NCBI GenBank assembly: GCA_902619165.1
Contig: CACNDI010000006.1
Coordinates: 1 to 64,000 of the forward strand
Origin: an uncultured Alphaproteobacteria bacterium
GTDB lineage: Bacteria > Pseudomonadota > Alphaproteobacteria > Rhodobacterales > Rhodobacteraceae
Reading direction: 5' to 3'
DNA length: 64,000 nucleotides
Under the pieces are notes generated by a model. It was not told where the DNA came from and did no database searches. It worked only from the letters and a program-made list of their open reading frames with translations. How positions within the stretch are numbered: the first letter of the stretch is position 1; the number at the start of each line of letters is the position of its first letter. A program made the translations under genes and the position numbers. Below are positions 61,954 to 64,000 of the stretch, one piece after another.

Positions 61954-62343
61954 ATGACAATAACCTTCCTTAATCCATCCAACGCACCAAAACCTGCTGC
62001 TAATTATTCAAACGTGGCAATTATACCAGCAGGAAAAAAACTGTTATCAATATCTGGGCAAATAGGAAACGATATAGAAGGTGAAATCGCTGAAAGTTTA
62101 GAGGACCAGTATCGGTTAGCATTACAAAATATAAATTTGATTGTTGAATCGCAAGGTGGCACGAAAGACGATATAGCAAAAATAACCGTGTTCATGACTG
62201 ACGAACCTGATTGGGAAAAGATTAAATCTGCTGCCGATGCATTTTTACCTTCGCCAAGGCCATCTATGTCATTTATTTACGTGAAAGGACTTTTCAGACC
62301 GGACATAAAAGTAGAGATTGAAGCTTTGGCAGCAGTTGACTAA
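61954..62343 (+). CDS. RidA-family enamine/imine deaminase
   Basis: Trimeric RidA/YjgF protein of 129 residues, which hydrolyses reactive imines such as 2-aminoacrylate. Seen are NAPKPAANYSNVAIIPAGKK, ISGQIGNDIEG, and the conserved arginine near RPSMSFIYVKGLFRPDIK, with VEIEALAAV at the end. Some family members act on other imino acids; the next gene, 14 bases downstream, makes or uses cyclic imines, so the pair probably shares a substrate class. Confidence 0.88.
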   Translation: MTITFLNPSNAPKPAANYSNVAIIPAGKKLLSISGQIGNDIEGEIAESLEDQYRLALQNINLIVESQGGTKDDIAKITVFMTDEPDWEKIKSAADAFLPSPRPSMSFIYVKGLFRPDIKVEIEALAAVD

Positions 62344-62357
62344 AAAGGATTATTACG

Positions 62358-63368
62358 ATGAGCGCTATAGAGACAGAAACACTCACTGTTGAACAGATAT
62401 ATGATTTAGCATTCAATGTGTTGAGTAAATTTGGTTGTAATAAAGAAAATGCAAAAGCTATAGCAACAACTGTCGCAACAGCCGAAAGAGATGGGTCATT
62501 GTCACATGGCCTCTTCAGAGTTCCCGGCTACGTTGCATCTTTGAAATCAGGTAAAGTAAATGGAAAGGCAGAGCCAAAAATAACCTCTAGCCTGCCATCT
62601 GTTATAACCGTTGACGGAAATTTAGGTTATGCTCCCTATTCGCTTGAAAAAAGCTTGCCAGTACTGTCAGAAGCGGCTCTAAAGAATGGGATAGCTGTAA
62701 TGCGCCTCATAAATAGTTTTCATTTTGCAGCTCTTTGGCCAGAGACTGAGTACTTGGCTGAACGAGGATTATCGGGCATCGCATGCACAGTTTACAAACC
62801 TTCTGTTGCACCAGCTGGCGCAACGAAACCATTTTTTGGAACAAACCCTATTTCCTTTGCCTGGCCAAGAAAGAATTCAACTCCTTTAGTTTTTGATATG
62901 GCTACTTCAACACTTGCAATGGGGGATGTTCAGATCGCAGCAAGAGACGGACATCCCGTTCCTCATGGGACAGGCCTTGGGCCTGATGGAAATCCATCTG
63001 ATGATCCAAAAGAAATATTAAAGGGAGTGTTGTTACCTTTTGGAGGGTATAAAGGGTCAGCTATATCTATGATGATCGAGCTATTTTCTGCAGGATTAAC
63101 AGGAGACAATTTTTCTTTTGAAGCAGCAAAAACTGATAATAATGATGGGGGCCCTGCAAAGGGAGGAGAACTAGTCCTAGCCATTAACCCTGAGCTTATA
63201 GCTGGGCCAGACTGGGATAGTCATAGCGAAGGATTCTTCAAAGAAATTAAACAGTTAAAAGGAATACGGCTTCCTGGGGAGAGACGCCATCGCAACAGAC
63301 TGGATAACAGCCCCAGAAAAATAAATAAGGAGCTCCTAGAAAAAATAAAAGGACTATCGGAGAGCTAA
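62358..63368 (+). CDS. Ldh/DpkA-family NAD(P)H oxidoreductase
   Basis: Malate/L-lactate-dehydrogenase-2-type enzyme of 336 residues. The catalytic histidine is in SLSHGLFRVPGY; MATSTLAMGDVQIAARDG, and LPFGGYKGSAISMMIELFS at the C-terminal part match delta1-piperideine-2-carboxylate/delta1-pyrroline-2-carboxylate reductase (DpkA). That enzyme reduces cyclic imino acids from D-lysine, D-proline or hydroxyproline breakdown. Ribosome site AAAGGA before the ATG. It converges with the glutamine-synthetase-family gene. 2-keto acid reductase is the alternative. Confidence 0.82.
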   Translation: MSAIETETLTVEQIYDLAFNVLSKFGCNKENAKAIATTVATAERDGSLSHGLFRVPGYVASLKSGKVNGKAEPKITSSLPSVITVDGNLGYAPYSLEKSLPVLSEAALKNGIAVMRLINSFHFAALWPETEYLAERGLSGIACTVYKPSVAPAGATKPFFGTNPISFAWPRKNSTPLVFDMATSTLAMGDVQIAARDGHPVPHGTGLGPDGNPSDDPKEILKGVLLPFGGYKGSAISMMIELFSAGLTGDNFSFEAAKTDNNDGGPAKGGELVLAINPELIAGPDWDSHSEGFFKEIKQLKGIRLPGERRHRNRLDNSPRKINKELLEKIKGLSES

Positions 63369-63384
63369 AAAGAGGTGTAGTGCT

Positions 63385-64000
63385 CTAAATATCTAAAGTA
63401 TTTCTTTTTTCCCATTCTGAAAAATGTGCGGTGTAAGAATGCCATTCTTCCATTTTGAGCTTAATAAATGAATCAGAAAAAGCTTTTCCTAGCCCCTCTT
63501 TAAAGCTTTTATCTTTGTCAAAGGCTCGTAAAGCATCAAGTAAGTTCAATGGCAACTTTTCAGCCTTGGCAATAGCTTTTGCATCTTCATACATATTTGT
63601 ATTAGATCTTTCCCCAGGATCTAACTTTTTATCAACGCCATTTAACCCTGCCGTAATGATAGCTGCCTGCAACAAATAAGGATTGGTCGCCCCATCAGGA
63701 AGTCTTAGTTCAAATCTTCCCGCGTCGGGTACTCTTACCATATGAGTTCTATTATTTTCTGTCCAAGTAATTGTATTTGGCGCCCAACTTGCCCCACTTA
63801 AAGTTCTTGGAGCATTAATTCGTTTATAGGAATTTACAGTTGGGTTTGTAATCGCAGCCATAGCCTTGGCGTGGCTAATTATACCTCCAAGAAAGTGTAG
63901 ACCCTCTTTTGACAAACCAATATCTGACTTCTTACTAGCAAAAACATTTTTCTTAGCCTTTAAATCCCAAACTGATATATGAGCATGACACCCATTGCCT
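63385..64000 (-). CDS. glutamine-synthetase-family enzyme, GlnT/GMAS-like (5' end outside window)
   Basis: C-terminal part of a glutamine-synthetase-fold ligase; 205 residues are visible and the frame stays open to the right edge, so the N-terminal half is missing. Visible ATP/glutamate-site motifs are NGCHAHISVWD, FLGGIISHAKA, the RAP-like RINAPRTL, and VPDAGRFELRLPDGATNPYL. The ending NMYEDAKAIAKAEKLPLNLL and FSEWEKRNTLDI is that of type III GlnT and gamma-glutamylmethylamide synthetase rather than GlnA. In methylamine users the latter starts the indirect pathway. Which one it is depends on the missing half. Confidence 0.82.
   Translation of the reverse strand, partial: GNGCHAHISVWDLKAKKNVFASKKSDIGLSKEGLHFLGGIISHAKAMAAITNPTVNSYKRINAPRTLSGASWAPNTITWTENNRTHMVRVPDAGRFELRLPDGATNPYLLQAAIITAGLNGVDKKLDPGERSNTNMYEDAKAIAKAEKLPLNLLDALRAFDKDKSFKEGLGKAFSDSFIKLKMEEWHSYTAHFSEWEKRNTLDI

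Noticed and set aside
1..64000. tRNA or rRNA genes, CRISPR arrays, insertion sequences, prophage or attachment sites
   Set aside because: All gaps are under about 260 bases and hold only promoters and small hairpins; no transposase, integrase or direct-repeat array was seen on either strand.

Overview
The window is an AT-rich (my estimate, mid-30s % GC), densely coded stretch of bacterial chromosome. It holds about 62 protein genes with short gaps and many 1-11 base overlaps. I see no tRNA, rRNA, CRISPR array, insertion sequence or phage gene. The gene content suggests a pelagic marine alphaproteobacterium of roseobacter or SAR116 type, with a small, compact genome. The supporting genes are a DddP-type DMSP lyase, a SoeABC-type sulfite dehydrogenase, sulfoacetaldehyde acetyltransferase (Xsc) with its phosphotransacetylase, a betaine-type ProXWV importer, and a BciA-type bacteriochlorophyll reductase. 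The lineage is an inference; no phylogenetic marker was compared.

Layout. 1-3.2 kb: an acyl-CoA dehydrogenase (cut by the left edge) and an NDP-forming acyl-CoA ligase. 3.2-6.2 kb: proXWV, with a strong intercistronic terminator after proX. 6.4-13.0 kb: a small orphan gene, an acyl-CoA ligase, an EamA exporter, glutamate dehydrogenase, a periplasmic thioredoxin-fold protein and an M20 dipeptidase. 13.2-24.0 kb: an organosulfur region with soeABC behind a tiny biotinyl-carrier gene, divergent dddP, a PLP lyase with a PcaD-like hydrolase, and xsc-pta. 24-32.8 kb: M16 peptidase, alanine dehydrogenase (with a long perfect palindrome upstream), bciA, a GMC oxidoreductase whose 5' end looks frameshifted, Nudix, MFS and GFA genes. 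32.8-40.6 kb: a propeller-like protein with an acyl-CoA ligase, a GAF protein, MATE exporter and a cyclase-TPR protein. 40.6-46.8 kb: a divergent catabolic locus with its own ABC importer and an unknown substrate. 46.8-52.3 kb: flavoenzymes including FadH. 52.3-64 kb: glutaminyl cyclase, aminotransferase, gamma-family PLP enzyme, HAD phosphatase (odd start codon), endonuclease III, methyltransferase, IlvD-family dehydratase, threonine synthase, a second cyclase, RidA, a DpkA-like reductase and a glutamine-synthetase-family gene cut by the right edge.

How the genes work together. ProXWV can import betaine-like osmolytes, possibly including DMSP. DddP would cleave DMSP to DMS and acrylate, and the acyl-CoA ligases and dehydrogenase could feed C3 acids into central metabolism. 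Xsc releases sulfite and acetyl phosphate from sulfoacetaldehyde, Pta makes acetyl-CoA, and SoeABC oxidises the sulfite on the cytoplasmic side and passes electrons to quinone. Glutamate and alanine dehydrogenases, the DAO flavoenzymes, RidA and the DpkA-like reductase point to heavy use of amino acids and amines. The enzymes that would make sulfoacetaldehyde from taurine or isethionate are not in the window.
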